Assembly (NCBI GenBank): GCA_022791675.1
Contig: JAAVZN010000049.1
Span: forward strand, 1 to 33,181
Direction of reading: 5' to 3'
From: Clostridia bacterium
GTDB taxonomy: Bacteria; Bacillota; Clostridia; TANB77; CAG-508
DNA length: 33,181 nucleotides
The notes under the pieces were generated by a model. That model saw nothing but the letters and a program-made list of their open reading frames with translations. It made no database searches and was not told the origin of the DNA. Within the stretch, counting starts at the first letter, position 1; every line of letters starts with the position of its first letter. A program made the position numbers and the translations under genes. Shown here piece after piece: positions 8,861 through 18,883 of this stretch.

Positions 8861-10447
8861 ATGCAAGAAAAAAAAGGATATGTAAGTTTTGTACTTCATG
8901 CCCATCTTCCCTTTATCCATCACCCAGAAAGTGATGACTATTTAGAAGAATCTTGGCTATATGAAGCAATTTCCGAAACCTATCTTCCACTTTTAACTAA
9001 TTTCCAAAAATTAGTAGACGAAGGAGTTAAATTTAGAATTACTATGTCTATGACTCCTCCTTTACTTTCCATGTTAGATAACAAATTGTTACAAAAAAAA
9101 TATATCAAATATCTAAAACAACTCATTGAATTATCCCAAAAAGAAATAAAACGAACTGCAGGTGATAAAAAATTAAACGCCCTTTCACATTACTATTGGG
9201 AGCGATACTCCAATGATTTACACTTATTTAAAGATGTCTATCAATGTAATTTAATTGAAGCTTTTAAACACTTTCAAGATATAGGAGTATTAGAAATCAT
9301 TACTTGTGGAGCTACACATGGCTATTTTCCAATTCTATATGTAAATGAAAAAACGGTAAGAGCACAAATTGCTGTTGGCGTTCAAACTTACGAAAGATAT
9401 TTTGGAAAAAAACCTCGTGGAATTTGGTTACCAGAATGTGGTTATGTTCCTGAAGCCGACAAATATTTAAAAGAATTTGGTATCGATTATGTTATTACCG
9501 AATCTCATGGAATTTTATATGCCAATCCTACACCCGTTTATGGCACTTTTGCCCCTATTGTTTCACCAGAAGGTGTGATTGCTTTTGGACGTGACATTGA
9601 ATCTTCCAGACAAGTATGGAGTTCCATTAATGGTTATCCTGGCGACTACAATTACCGAGAATTTTATCGTGATATTGGCTATGAAGCTGATTATGAATAT
9701 ATCAAGCCATATATTGCTCATAATGGAGTAAGAGTTCACACTGGAATCAAATATTATCGAATTACAGGAGATACTGACTTTAAAGACTACTACAACCCAA
9801 GATGGGCAATGGATTCCGCCGAAAAACAAGCAGGTCATTTTTTAGACAGCAGAACCTCTCAAATTAGCAATCTTTCTCAATATATGGAAACACCTCCCAT
9901 TGTTCTTTGCCCTTATGATGCTGAACTTTATGGTCATTGGTGGTACGAAGGACCTTATTGGTTGTATATCCTATTCAAAAAAATTTACTATGACAATTGT
10001 AACTTTGAATTAATTACACCATCTGAATACATTGACAAATTTCCAAACATGCAAGTAGCTTCCCCTTGTCGCTCTAGTTGGGGTGCGAATGGATATAGTG
10101 AAGTATGGCTAAATCCAACCAATGATTATGCTCATAGACATTTGCATGTTGCAGGAGATAGAATGTGTGAACTGGCTTGGACTTATCCAAACGCTAAAGG
10201 ATTAAAGAAAAAAGCACTCAACCAATGTGCTAGAGAATTATTACTCGCCCAAAGTAGTGATTGGTTATTCATCATCACAAATGGAACTATGGTTGATTAT
10301 GCTAAAAAAAGAATCAAAGATCACATTGGGCGTTTTACAAAATTATACGAACAAATTAGAGAAGATAAAATTGATGAAAACTTTTTAAAAGACATTTCAA
10401 AAAAAGATTGTGTGTTTCCAGATATCGATTATATGATTTATCACTAA
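8861..10447 (+). CDS. Glycoside hydrolase family 57 / DUF1957 protein (1,4-alpha-glucan branching-type)
   Basis: 528 aa; YVSFVLHAHLPFIHHPE, GIWLPECGY, CPYDAELYGHWWYEGPYWL motifs of GH57. Confidence 0.92.
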   Translation: MQEKKGYVSFVLHAHLPFIHHPESDDYLEESWLYEAISETYLPLLTNFQKLVDEGVKFRITMSMTPPLLSMLDNKLLQKKYIKYLKQLIELSQKEIKRTAGDKKLNALSHYYWERYSNDLHLFKDVYQCNLIEAFKHFQDIGVLEIITCGATHGYFPILYVNEKTVRAQIAVGVQTYERYFGKKPRGIWLPECGYVPEADKYLKEFGIDYVITESHGILYANPTPVYGTFAPIVSPEGVIAFGRDIESSRQVWSSINGYPGDYNYREFYRDIGYEADYEYIKPYIAHNGVRVHTGIKYYRITGDTDFKDYYNPRWAMDSAEKQAGHFLDSRTSQISNLSQYMETPPIVLCPYDAELYGHWWYEGPYWLYILFKKIYYDNCNFELITPSEYIDKFPNMQVASPCRSSWGANGYSEVWLNPTNDYAHRHLHVAGDRMCELAWTYPNAKGLKKKALNQCARELLLAQSSDWLFIITNGTMVDYAKKRIKDHIGRFTKLYEQIREDKIDENFLKDISKKDCVFPDIDYMIYH

Positions 10448-10567
10448 AATATACAATTAAGAACACATCTCGTTCATCATTGCACCAAAATTTCCTTTTC
10501 GCATACTATAATGTATAACTTTTTGAAATTTAGTAGATACTAGGTATGTTGGAAAGGAGATTTTTTT

Positions 10568-11431
10568 ATGAGGTCACTATGTATTAAGACAAATAATTCT
10601 GATTTAATCCATTATCTACTAAACGAATTTAAAAATATGGATTTAAAAGATATATGCTTTTCAGAAAATGAATTTAAACTTTATCAAAATGTTATCATTC
10701 ATTATTCTGGCCATGATGAATCTCTTTTTTTGTCCAAAGTTTCTTCTATTCTATCTTTTTTAGTCATTGATGAATTGGAAGAAAATTTATTAAAACGTCT
10801 ATTGTTACAAAATTATTTTTATTTTGATTGTGAAGAAAGAAATAAGATTTTAGCTATTTGTTTTGATCTCATGGTTGATGATTTTTCCAAACTTTTTGAC
10901 CAGAAGTTTAACCTTCTTTATGCTAGTTTCTATGACTTCTTGTCATCTCATAAATCAATCGTTTTAAATGGATTTGTTAATTTTCGATTAAAAAGTTATT
11001 TTTCTATTTTAGATGAAATTGTCAACGAAGCTGTCAATCATTTTGTAATTGAAAAAGAATATTTGGAATTTATCTCATTGTTAAAGCTATATATTAATTC
11101 TCAAGATTATGGTTGTGAAATGGTTCACATTGTATTTTCTTCTTCTCAGTCTATTTTGCTAGATGAAAACAAGAATTTAATTGTAGTGAATGATGATATT
11201 TTTAAGACAAAAATTTTAAGTGATATTACTTTTTCTTCTAATGATTACATTCTTAATTCACTACTTACTTTGCTACCGAAAAAAATTTATATTCATTTAG
11301 TTGAACCTACGATTGATGAATTTATTGACACCCTCCAATTAGTGTTTGAAAAAAGGATTCATTTATGTACAGATTGTAATATTTGTAATTTATATAAAAA
11401 TACTAAAATTCCACATTCAAAACGTTTTTAA
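10568..11431 (+). CDS. ytxC: Putative sporulation protein YtxC family
   Basis: 287 aa; 'FVNFRLKSYFSILDEIVNEAVNHFVIEKEYLEFISLLKLYI' and C-terminal 'PTIDEFIDTLQLVFEKRIHLCTDCNIC' resemble the YtxC family. Confidence 0.8.
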   Translation: MRSLCIKTNNSDLIHYLLNEFKNMDLKDICFSENEFKLYQNVIIHYSGHDESLFLSKVSSILSFLVIDELEENLLKRLLLQNYFYFDCEERNKILAICFDLMVDDFSKLFDQKFNLLYASFYDFLSSHKSIVLNGFVNFRLKSYFSILDEIVNEAVNHFVIEKEYLEFISLLKLYINSQDYGCEMVHIVFSSSQSILLDENKNLIVVNDDIFKTKILSDITFSSNDYILNSLLTLLPKKIYIHLVEPTIDEFIDTLQLVFEKRIHLCTDCNICNLYKNTKIPHSKRF

Positions 11432-11450
11432 ACGTCCTTGTGGAATTTTT
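11405..11450. terminator. Bidirectional-type terminator hairpin between convergent genes
   Basis: AAAATTCCACA...TGTGGAATTTTT with inner ACGTTT/AAACGT stem. Confidence 0.75.
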
Positions 11451-11462
11451 ATATTATTTTAT

Positions 11463-12065
11463 TTATCCGTTAACATTGTTAATTGCTTCATAAAATCCTG
11501 GTAGCACTTCGTTTACAAAACTTTCCTCGTCTGTAATTTTCCATTTTCCTTCTTGATTTTCAAGTGTAATGGTTTGATTTGAAGTTGTTGTTTGTATTTC
11601 TTCGTTTTTTAATTCTTCGATTAAGTAGTTTATTACCTCTTCTTGTTCTAATGTTTTTCCGCTCATTGCTACTTTTAATGCTTTTTGCATCATATTTTTT
11701 ACAATTGTTTTATAATCTTTATTGGTAATTTCTATTTCAACTGTTGCGGTATTTCCTTCTTGTTTTTCATTTAAAACTTTCCATTCCAATTTTTCAAAAA
11801 GTAATTTTCTAGCTTCTTCATTAAATTGATTTTCTTCTGCTATTAGATCTGGTAAATTTTCTTGTTCAAACACTCCCTTTTTAAAATTTCGTAAGGTTTC
11901 TTCTACTACTTTTTTTGGTGTTTCCTTATTATTTTCTACTACTAACACAATGGCAATAATAGCGATAACAACTGCCAAGATTGCTATGATAATAATGTTG
12001 TTCATTTTTTGTGTATTACCTGTTGTCGTTTTAGTTGTTCCTTCTGTTTTTTTCTTTTCTTCCAT
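11463..12065 (-). CDS. Single-TM membrane-anchored hypothetical protein (DUF4878/NTF2-like ectodomain possible)
   Basis: N-terminal TM helix (NNIIIIAILAVVIAIIAIVLVV) followed by KKVVEETLRNFKKGVFEQENLPDLI; RBS present. Confidence 0.65.
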   Translation of the reverse strand: MEEKKKTEGTTKTTTGNTQKMNNIIIIAILAVVIAIIAIVLVVENNKETPKKVVEETLRNFKKGVFEQENLPDLIAEENQFNEEARKLLFEKLEWKVLNEKQEGNTATVEIEITNKDYKTIVKNMMQKALKVAMSGKTLEQEEVINYLIEELKNEEIQTTTSNQTITLENQEGKWKITDEESFVNEVLPGFYEAINNVNG

Positions 12066-12146
12066 ATTTTTTCCTCCCTTTATTAACTTTTCTTAGTTGA
12101 TTATATCTTAACCTCATAATTTTTGCAACATTTTTTGACAAATTTA

Positions 12147-12587
12147 TTAAAGCTTATCTTTTCCCATTTCTACTACCTTATCTAACTCCCCTACAAAATA
12201 TAGCAAAGCGCCTATAACAGCTAACGTAATTATCAGGTAAAATCCAATATATCCAATTTTTAAAGAAATTCCTGTCAAATAACAAATCCATTTAATTAAA
12301 GTTGCATGAACAGATGCCAACCCTTCTTGATAACTATTTGTTTTTGCCATAATAAAATTTTCACTTGCTACAAAATATAATTCTGATAGTTTATAAATTT
12401 CGTCTATTTCTGGATATTCTAATCCTATTTCCCATTTTTTAACTTTTTTCTCATCTACTGATAATCCTAATTTATAAAGTTCCTCCACAATATGTAAATA
12501 GGTCCAATGTTTTTCTTCTCTTAAATCTTTTAACAATTGTTCTAAGGTTCTTTTTTCTACTTTTAGTTCTTCTTTGGTTTCTTCCAT
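12147..12587 (-). CDS. Helix-turn-helix (XRE-like) protein with C-terminal TM helix
   Basis: LEQLLKDLREEKHWTYLHIVEELYKLGLSVDEKKVKKWEIGLEYPEIDEIYKLSELY fits an HTH; C-terminal IGFYLIITLAVIGALLYFVG helix. Confidence 0.7.
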   Translation of the reverse strand: MEETKEELKVEKRTLEQLLKDLREEKHWTYLHIVEELYKLGLSVDEKKVKKWEIGLEYPEIDEIYKLSELYFVASENFIMAKTNSYQEGLASVHATLIKWICYLTGISLKIGYIGFYLIITLAVIGALLYFVGELDKVVEMGKDKL

Positions 12588-12797
12588 ATTCCTGCTTCCT
12601 TCCTTTATAAACTTTCTCTTTTATTATACCAATAGAAAAAAAGTATTGCAAGATGTCTCAATTATAAAAAACTTGCTAATAAAACCAAATAACCCAAGTC
12701 CGTTTAAAAAATCGTTTGGATTATAAAGATTTTTATACACAATAGTTTTAAAAGTTCCCATTCTTAATAAACACTATTATGGTTTTTCTTTTATTTT

Positions 12798-13148
12798 TTA
12801 TACTTCATAAAGTATAAAGTCACACCTGATTTTTGGAATTCCATACGAATTAAAACATAAATTGAAATACATTAAACCTGTATTAAATAGCGATATAATT
12901 CTATTTTCTTTATCTTTTATTCGATTTTTAGCTTTCCCTTCTGTTACCGTATACTCTGTTCCTAATATTGTTAGCCATAACATAACTATACACATTAAAC
13001 CAAACATCGTTTTAAACGATTGTGCATTTTTCATTTTTGTACTTTCTAATCGAAACCCATTACTCTTTTAATTTTTAAACATACATTCTATTGAACCAAA
13101 TCGATAACTATAATTCTTAATTCGTTCTTCCTCCTTTCGTGTATATGT
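12798..13148 (-). pseudogene. C-terminal remnant of an IS4-type transposase
   Basis: In-frame reading: TYTRKEEERIKNYSYRFGSIECMFKN*KSNGFRLESTKMKNAQSFKTMFGLMCIVMLWLTILGTEYTVTEGKAKNRIKDKENRIISLFNTGLMYFNLCFNSYGIPKIRCDFILYEV, resembling IS4-family C-termini (YRFGSIECMFKNQKSNGF..., LWLTILG, SLFNTGL...FNS). Internal TAA at 13070..13068; N-terminal half absent. Confidence 0.7.
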
Positions 13149-13248
13149 TGTTATTTATTGTCATTAACATTTTACCGAAGTTGGTGTTTTTTTGCAATTC
13201 TCTTTTATTTTTTAAAAGTGTCGGGTATTAAAAAATTATGCAAACTTG

Positions 13249-13277
13249 TTGACAAGCTTTTAAGCTATTGATATAAT
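13249..13277 (+). promoter_or_regulatory. Consensus sigma-A promoter TTGACA-17-TATAAT
   Basis: TTGACA at 13249-13254, 17-nt spacer, TATAAT at 13272-13277; leader of about 160 nt before the pilin-like gene. Confidence 0.8.
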
Positions 13278-13445
13278 AATAAAAAAATATTATGAACTAT
13301 TTAAACAATAGTAGAATATTGAAATCAAAAAATAAAAAACCCTGTAAAAAGTATAAAAGCAAAATAAATGTATACTATTTTTAAAAAGCGGAAATAATAA
13401 AAAATACATAACAAGAAAAAAGAAAGATACCAAGGAGAATATAAA

Positions 13446-14583
13446 ATGAAAAATATAACAAATGCAAGAAAAAATGAAAAACAAAACAAAGGTATTACTT
13501 TAATAGCCTTAGTAATTACAATTGTTGTACTACTTATTTTAGCAGGAATTAGTATTGCAACATTAACGGGTAATAATGGAATTTTATCAAAAGCATCAAC
13601 AGCTGAAGAGGAAACAAAAAAGAAAGAATATGAAGAAATTTTAAAAATTATTGGAAATGGTTTGAAACCAGATAAAATTATAAACTATGAATCTAGCGAA
13701 GAATATATGACAAAATACACTCAAAAAATAAATGAAGATAAAAATTTTGAAAACGCAAAAGTGACATTAAATAAGAAAAAGAATCCAATAACAATAGTTG
13801 TAGAAACACGGCGAAGAATATATTTATTGGATAACTGAAGAAAATGTAGAATTCATTGGAACCAAAGAGACCGTCCCCCTAACCTCTGAAGATTTAACAA
13901 CAAATGACTATATAAATTATGTAGCTCCAAATGGAAGTACAATAAAATGTGCTGTATTATGGGATTCTAGTTCAATATATGGTGAAGATGGAGTTCAAAT
14001 TATTGCTATGAATGTAGTTGAACAAGTAACTTTTGGAAGTAATAATGGTTGGAAAGTAATGGCAGATGCTTATAATAGTGCAATTACAACTTTAAATACA
14101 AGAGCAAGTGCTTATTTAAATACAACTTATGCAAGTAGTGCTAGATGTGTAGGTAGTGTTCCAAATAATCCAGATTCGGAATCAACCGAATATTTGGTAT
14201 ACGCTTTTTCATCTAGTCCTTCTACAAAAAAAGAGGATTCAAATTATCAGGCAGATTTCGATCAAATGAATTTACTAAATATAACCAATATTAATTCCGC
14301 TTATTGGTTAGCTTCTAGAGGCTATTGGTACCAAAATATTTACAATGTATCAACAGGTTGTAGATATATTACTATAAATGGCGCGCTATTTACTCCTAAC
14401 TCATCTACAATAACAACTTCTGGAAATGAAACTATGATACAGTTATCTTATTCTAGTTCTAAGTATAGCTGGTATCAAGCACAAGAACAAACACTTGGAC
14501 TTCGACCAGTATTTATTTTAAAATCAGATGTAAAAATAAAAGGCGAAGGTACTGAAAGTAGTCCATATTATTTAAGTATTTAA
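13446..14583 (+). CDS. Type IV pilin-like protein with DUF6273-like C-terminus; requires +1 frameshift at CGG 13809-13811
   Basis: N-terminal prepilin motif (KGITLIALVITIVVLLILAGISIATLTGNNGILSKA) in ORF 13446..13838. Downstream frame, open from 13804, reads GEEYIYWITEENVEFIGTKETVPLTSEDLTTNDYINYVAPNGSTIKCAVLWDSSSIYGEDGVQIIAMNVVEQ... straight into ORF 14008..14583 (ends LGLRPVFILKSDVKIKGEGTESSPYYLSI). Confidence 0.85.
13809..13812 (+). other. Proposed +1 recoding site, ACA CGG C -> ACA (C) GGC
   Basis: Zero frame ...VVET-CGG; downstream frame starts GGC GAA GAA TAT. Confidence 0.7.
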
Positions 14584-14606
14584 ACATAAAGACCTTGTAT
14601 TCTATA

Positions 14607-14661
14607 AAATAAGGTAATTTCATAAATATTATATTTATAATATTACGAAATTACCTTATTT
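14607..14661. terminator. Long hairpin terminator between convergent pilin-like gene and gpr
   Basis: AAATAAGGTAATTTC ... GAAATTACCTTATTT (15-bp perfect outer stem) with flanking U-rich sequence. Confidence 0.8.
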
Positions 14662-14665
14662 TTAT

Positions 14666-15599
14666 TTACATAGCGCCATTAATTCCACCGAGCTACAATT
14701 TCTTTCATATTTTCAATGAGATCATCAATTTCTTTTGGCGTAACAATCAAATTGTAATCTTTTGGCACTAAAGCTTCTTTGATTTCTTCGTAGTTATCTT
14801 CTTCTTTCAAATGATTTAAATAATCATTGGATTTGGCTTCATTTTGTAACTTTTCAATAAATAAGTCTAAACAATCATTGACCAAAACTGCTGTTTCTAC
14901 TACAGTTGGTATTCCAATTGCTACAACTGGTACACCTAGCGTTGTTTGACTAATCTCACTTCTTGTATTCCCTACCCCTGCACCAGGTACAATTCCTGTG
15001 TCTGACAATTGCACCGTGCTACTAATTCTTTCAATGCTACGAGAAGCCAATGCATCAATTACAATAACTAGTTTTGGTTTTGTGTTATCTACAATTCCCT
15101 TCAATATTTCAACCGTTTCGATTCCTGTTGTTCCTAAAACGCCTGGAGATATTGCACTAACCATTCTAGTCCCTTCTTCTACGTATTGTGGTAAATAATT
15201 AATAATATGTCTAGTTACTTCTATTTCATTGATTACTTTTGGTCCTAAGGCATCTGGCGTTACATAGATATTTCCTAGTCCTACTACTAAAATTTCTCCT
15301 TGACTGTCAATGTGATTTCCTATAACCTGTTTTAGTTCATTGGTTAATACTTCTCCTGCTTTTTTGATGTCTTCATCTTGTGCTAATTTTAGTCTTTTGA
15401 TATCAATTGTAATGTAGTTTCCCATTGGCTTTCCAATTGCTTTTTCTCCATTTTCATTGGTTATTTTTACTCTTTCTACCTTTATGGTATCACTTATTTC
15501 TTCTTGATTTGCTTCTACTCCATCTATTTCTTCTAATTGATTTGCTTTTTGGTAGATTTCTCTTCTTTCTGATGCTAAGTCTGTTCGAAAGTTAAACAT
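14666..15599 (-). CDS. gpr: Germination protease GPR; C-terminus proposed to be completed by +1 frameshift at CGG 14690..14688
   Basis: MFNFRTDLASERREIYQKA..., ITIDI, VVGLGN..VTPDALGPKV, ISPGVLGTTGIET, VIVIDALASRS. Zero frame ends EIVARWN* at 14679; the shifted frame gives EIVAGGINGAM* ending at 14666, matching the usual '(I/V)(I/V)AxGINxAL' GPR C-terminus. Confidence 0.9.
14687..14690 (-). other. Proposed +1 recoding site in gpr, GCT CGG T -> GCT (C) GGT
   Basis: Shifted reading restores the conserved GPR C-terminus. Confidence 0.7.
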
Positions 15600-15694
15600 G
15601 TTTTTTCCTCCTTTTGCTTTTTTCTTAGTATTACCATTTTAAAGTATTTTATCCCTCAGCATTGCAAGCTGAGGGATCTTTCTTTTTCTTAAAA

Positions 15695-18527
15695 TTAAGA
15701 CAAATATTTTTTTAAGAATTTACCTGTATAACTTCTTTCATTGGTACAAATTTGTTCTGGTGTACCAACAGCAACAATTTCTCCACCATTATCGCCACCT
15801 TCTGGACCCAAATCAACAATATGATCACAAGTTTTAATCAAATCTAAATTATGTTCAATTACAATAATGGTATTCCCTGTATCTACTAGTCTTTGTAAAA
15901 TATCCACTAATTTATGAACATCGGCAATATGAAGACCTGTTGTCGGTTCGTCTAAAATATACAACGTTTTTCCTGTTGCTTTTTTTGACAATTCCGTTGC
16001 CAATTTTACCCTTTGTGCTTCTCCACCAGATAATGTTGTTGATGGTTGTCCTAGTTTGATATAACCAAGACCTACATCATACAACGTTTGAATTTTTTGT
16101 TTGATTTTTGGTATTTTATCAAAAAAATCTAAAGCCTCTTCCACTGTCATATCTAAAACATCAGCAATGGTTTTTCCTTTGTATTTTACCTCCAAAGTTT
16201 CTCTATTATATCGTTTCCCCTTACATACCTCACATGGTACATAAATATCTGGTAAAAAGTGCATTTCAATTTTGTGAACTCCATCACCATTACAACTCTC
16301 ACATCTTCCGCCAGCTACGTTGAAACTAAACCTCCCTTTTTGATAACCACGCATTTTTGCTTCTTCAGTTGCTGCAAAAATATCTCGAATCAAATCAAAT
16401 ACTCCTGTATAAGTTGCTGGATTTGAACGTGGGGTTCTTCCAATTGGTGATTGATCAATATTAATAATTTTATCAATATTTTGTATTCCTTTCACACCTT
16501 TACATTTTCCTGGTTTTTCATTGGAACCATTTAATTCTTTTGCTATCGTTTTATATAATACTTCATTAACCAAAGTGGATTTTCCTGAACCAGATACTCC
16601 TGTTACACAGTTAAATACTCCTAATGGAAATTTCACACTAACATTTTTTAAATTGTTTTCGTTTGCTTCTTGTACTTCAATCACTTTTGTTTTCATGTGT
16701 TTTCTTCGTTTTTTTGGTACAGTTATTTGTTTTCTACCACTCAAATATTGACCCGTAACCGACGCTTCTACTTGTTTAATTTCTTCTGCTGTTCCGCTGT
16801 GCCATAACTTGTCCACCATATCTCCCAGCTCCTGGACCAATATCAATAATTTGATCTGCCGTGTACATTGTATCTTCGTCATGTTCTACTACTAAAAGGG
16901 TATTTCCTAAATCTCTTAGTTTTTTCAAAGTTGCTAGCAACTTATCATTATCTCTCTGGTGAAGCCCTATACTTGGTTCGTCCAAAATATATAATACGCC
17001 AGTTAGACCTGAACCAATTTGAGTTGCTAAACGAATTCTTTGTGCTTCTCCACCAGATAAACTACCAGCATTTCTAGATAAGGTTAAATATTCTAATCCT
17101 ACGTCCATTAAAAATTGCAATCTTTGATCTATTTCTTTTAAAATAAGTTCTGATATCATCATTTCTGTTTTGGTTAATTTTAAATTGTTTAGATATTCTT
17201 TTATTTTGTTAATTGATAAATCTGTTAACTCGTTGATATTTTTGTCACCTATTTTGATGGCTAATATTTCTTGTTTTAGTCTTGCGCCATGACATTCATA
17301 ACAAGGTGCATTACTCATATACATTTCGTAAAAATCTCGCATTCCTTGTGATTTTGTTTCATTATGACGTCTATCCAAAGTTGGTAAAACTCCTTCAAAA
17401 GGTGCTTTAAATTTTCTAGTTCCAGCATAAGAAGTAAATTCAAAATCAATTTCTTCTTCTCCTGTACCATATAAAATTTTTTCTAAAAACCAATCTGGTA
17501 AATCTTTTATTTTTTTGTTTTTAATTTCCACATCATAGTGTTTAGCAATACTTTCAAAATACATTTTTGCCATGGTATCGCCTTTTTTCATAGTACTTGC
17601 TCCAAAAGCTTTTATGCCATCATATAAAGTTTTATTTCGGTCGGGAACAATCAAATCTTCGTCCATTTTCATTAAGTACCCTATTCCTGTACAAGTTGGA
17701 CATGCTCCAAAAGGATTATTAAACGAGAACATTCTAGGGGTTAATTCTGGAAAACTAAAGCCACATTCTGGACAAGCATAATTACAACTATACAATACTG
17801 GTTTTTGCCCAATTACATCTACTAACACTAACTTATCTGCTTGCTTCAAAGCAATTTCCACCGATTCAGTTAATCGACTTACAATATCTGGCTTAATTAC
17901 TAATCTGTCCACAATTAATTCTACTTCATGCTTTTTCTTTCGATCTAAAATAATATCATCTTGACCTAATTCATATACTTCCCCATCAATTCTAACACGT
18001 ACAAATCCTTCTTTTTGGTAACCTTCCAATTGTTTGGTAAATTCCCCTTTTCTTCCTCTTACCACTGGTGCCAATACTTGAATTTTGGTTCCTTCTGGCA
18101 AATTCATAATGTTATCTATAATTTGATCAATACTCTGCTTTTCTATCTTTTTATGACAATTTGGACAATAAGGAACACCTATTCTTGCATATAGCAAACG
18201 AATATAATCATAAATTTCTGTTACCGTTCCTACTGTAGAACGTGGATTTTTTGAAGTTGTCTTTTGGTCAATTGAAATTGCTGGAGATAGCCCATCAATT
18301 CTTTCCACATCAGGCTTTTCCATTAATCCTAAAAACTGTCTTGCATACGAAGACAAACTTTCTACATATCTCCTTTGCCCTTCTGCATACAAAGTATCAA
18401 ACGCCAAGCTTGATTTTCCAGATCCAGATAAACCAGTAATAACAACTAACTTATCTCTTGGTATTTCCAAACTTATATTTTTCAAATTATGTTCTTTTGC
18501 ACCTTTAATTGTTATTTTATCATTCAT
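15695..18527 (-). CDS. uvrA: Excinuclease ABC subunit A, split into two ORFs by a +1 frameshift at CGG 16796..16794
   Basis: ORF 16776..18527 = UvrA N-terminal part ending in ...[19 protein letters not shown] 15695..16882 continues [24 protein letters not shown]... to the C-terminus. Together a full-length UvrA with all ABC signatures. Confidence 0.96.
16793..16796 (-). other. Proposed +1 recoding site in uvrA, CAG CGG A -> CAG (C) GGA
   Basis: Shifted reading joins the two UvrA halves at a conserved Gly. Confidence 0.8.
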
Positions 18528-18563
18528 TTTTACCTCCTATTTTAAAGCAATTAGAAAAAAAAA

Positions 18564-18592
18564 GGGATTAGAGGGACGTTCCTTAAAATCCC
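18564..18592 (+). repeat. 29-bp repeat copy 1: GGGATTAGAGGGACGTTCCTTAAAATCCC
   Basis: Exact inverted copy at 18653-18681 and another at 21187-21215. Confidence 0.97.
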
Positions 18593-18652
18593 TGTTTTAA
18601 AGACCCCTCAAAAAATAATTCAATAAAAAATTTTTCTCTAATTCCTAACATT

Positions 18653-18681
18653 GGGATTTTAAGGAACGTCCCTCTAATCCC
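18653..18681 (-). repeat. 29-bp repeat copy 2, inverted relative to copy 1
   Basis: GGGATTTTAAGGAACGTCCCTCTAATCCC, exact reverse complement of copy 1. Confidence 0.97.
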
Positions 18682-18883
18682 TGCCTCTTGTTCTATTATA
18701 CTACATCTATTTTATAAAAACAAGAGTTTGGTTCTTTTTATTTGTTTTATATTATTAAAAATTTTAAAAGCTTTTCTAAAGTATAAAAAGAAAGGTTATA
18801 AAAATCTAACCTCCTCAAGTAAATTAATTATATCCTTTTCCTTCTCAACTCATACATTTTTTATAGAAAGAAAAGTGATTAAA

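Noticed and set aside
13867-13890. REP-like sequence GAGACCGTCCCCCTAACCTC inside the pilin-like gene
   Set aside because: Only a loose resemblance to clostridial repeat sequences; single copy in the window and in frame with the coding sequence.
16776-16882. UvrA as two independently translated genes (start at 16882)
   Set aside because: The N-terminal part of the downstream ORF ([28 protein letters not shown]) is only an out-of-frame reading of UvrA sequence.
18728-18883. Hydrophobic N-terminal extension of the transglutaminase-like ORF
   Set aside because: No RBS, AT-rich upstream region; MKKEILEFYQ at 18884 is the more natural start.
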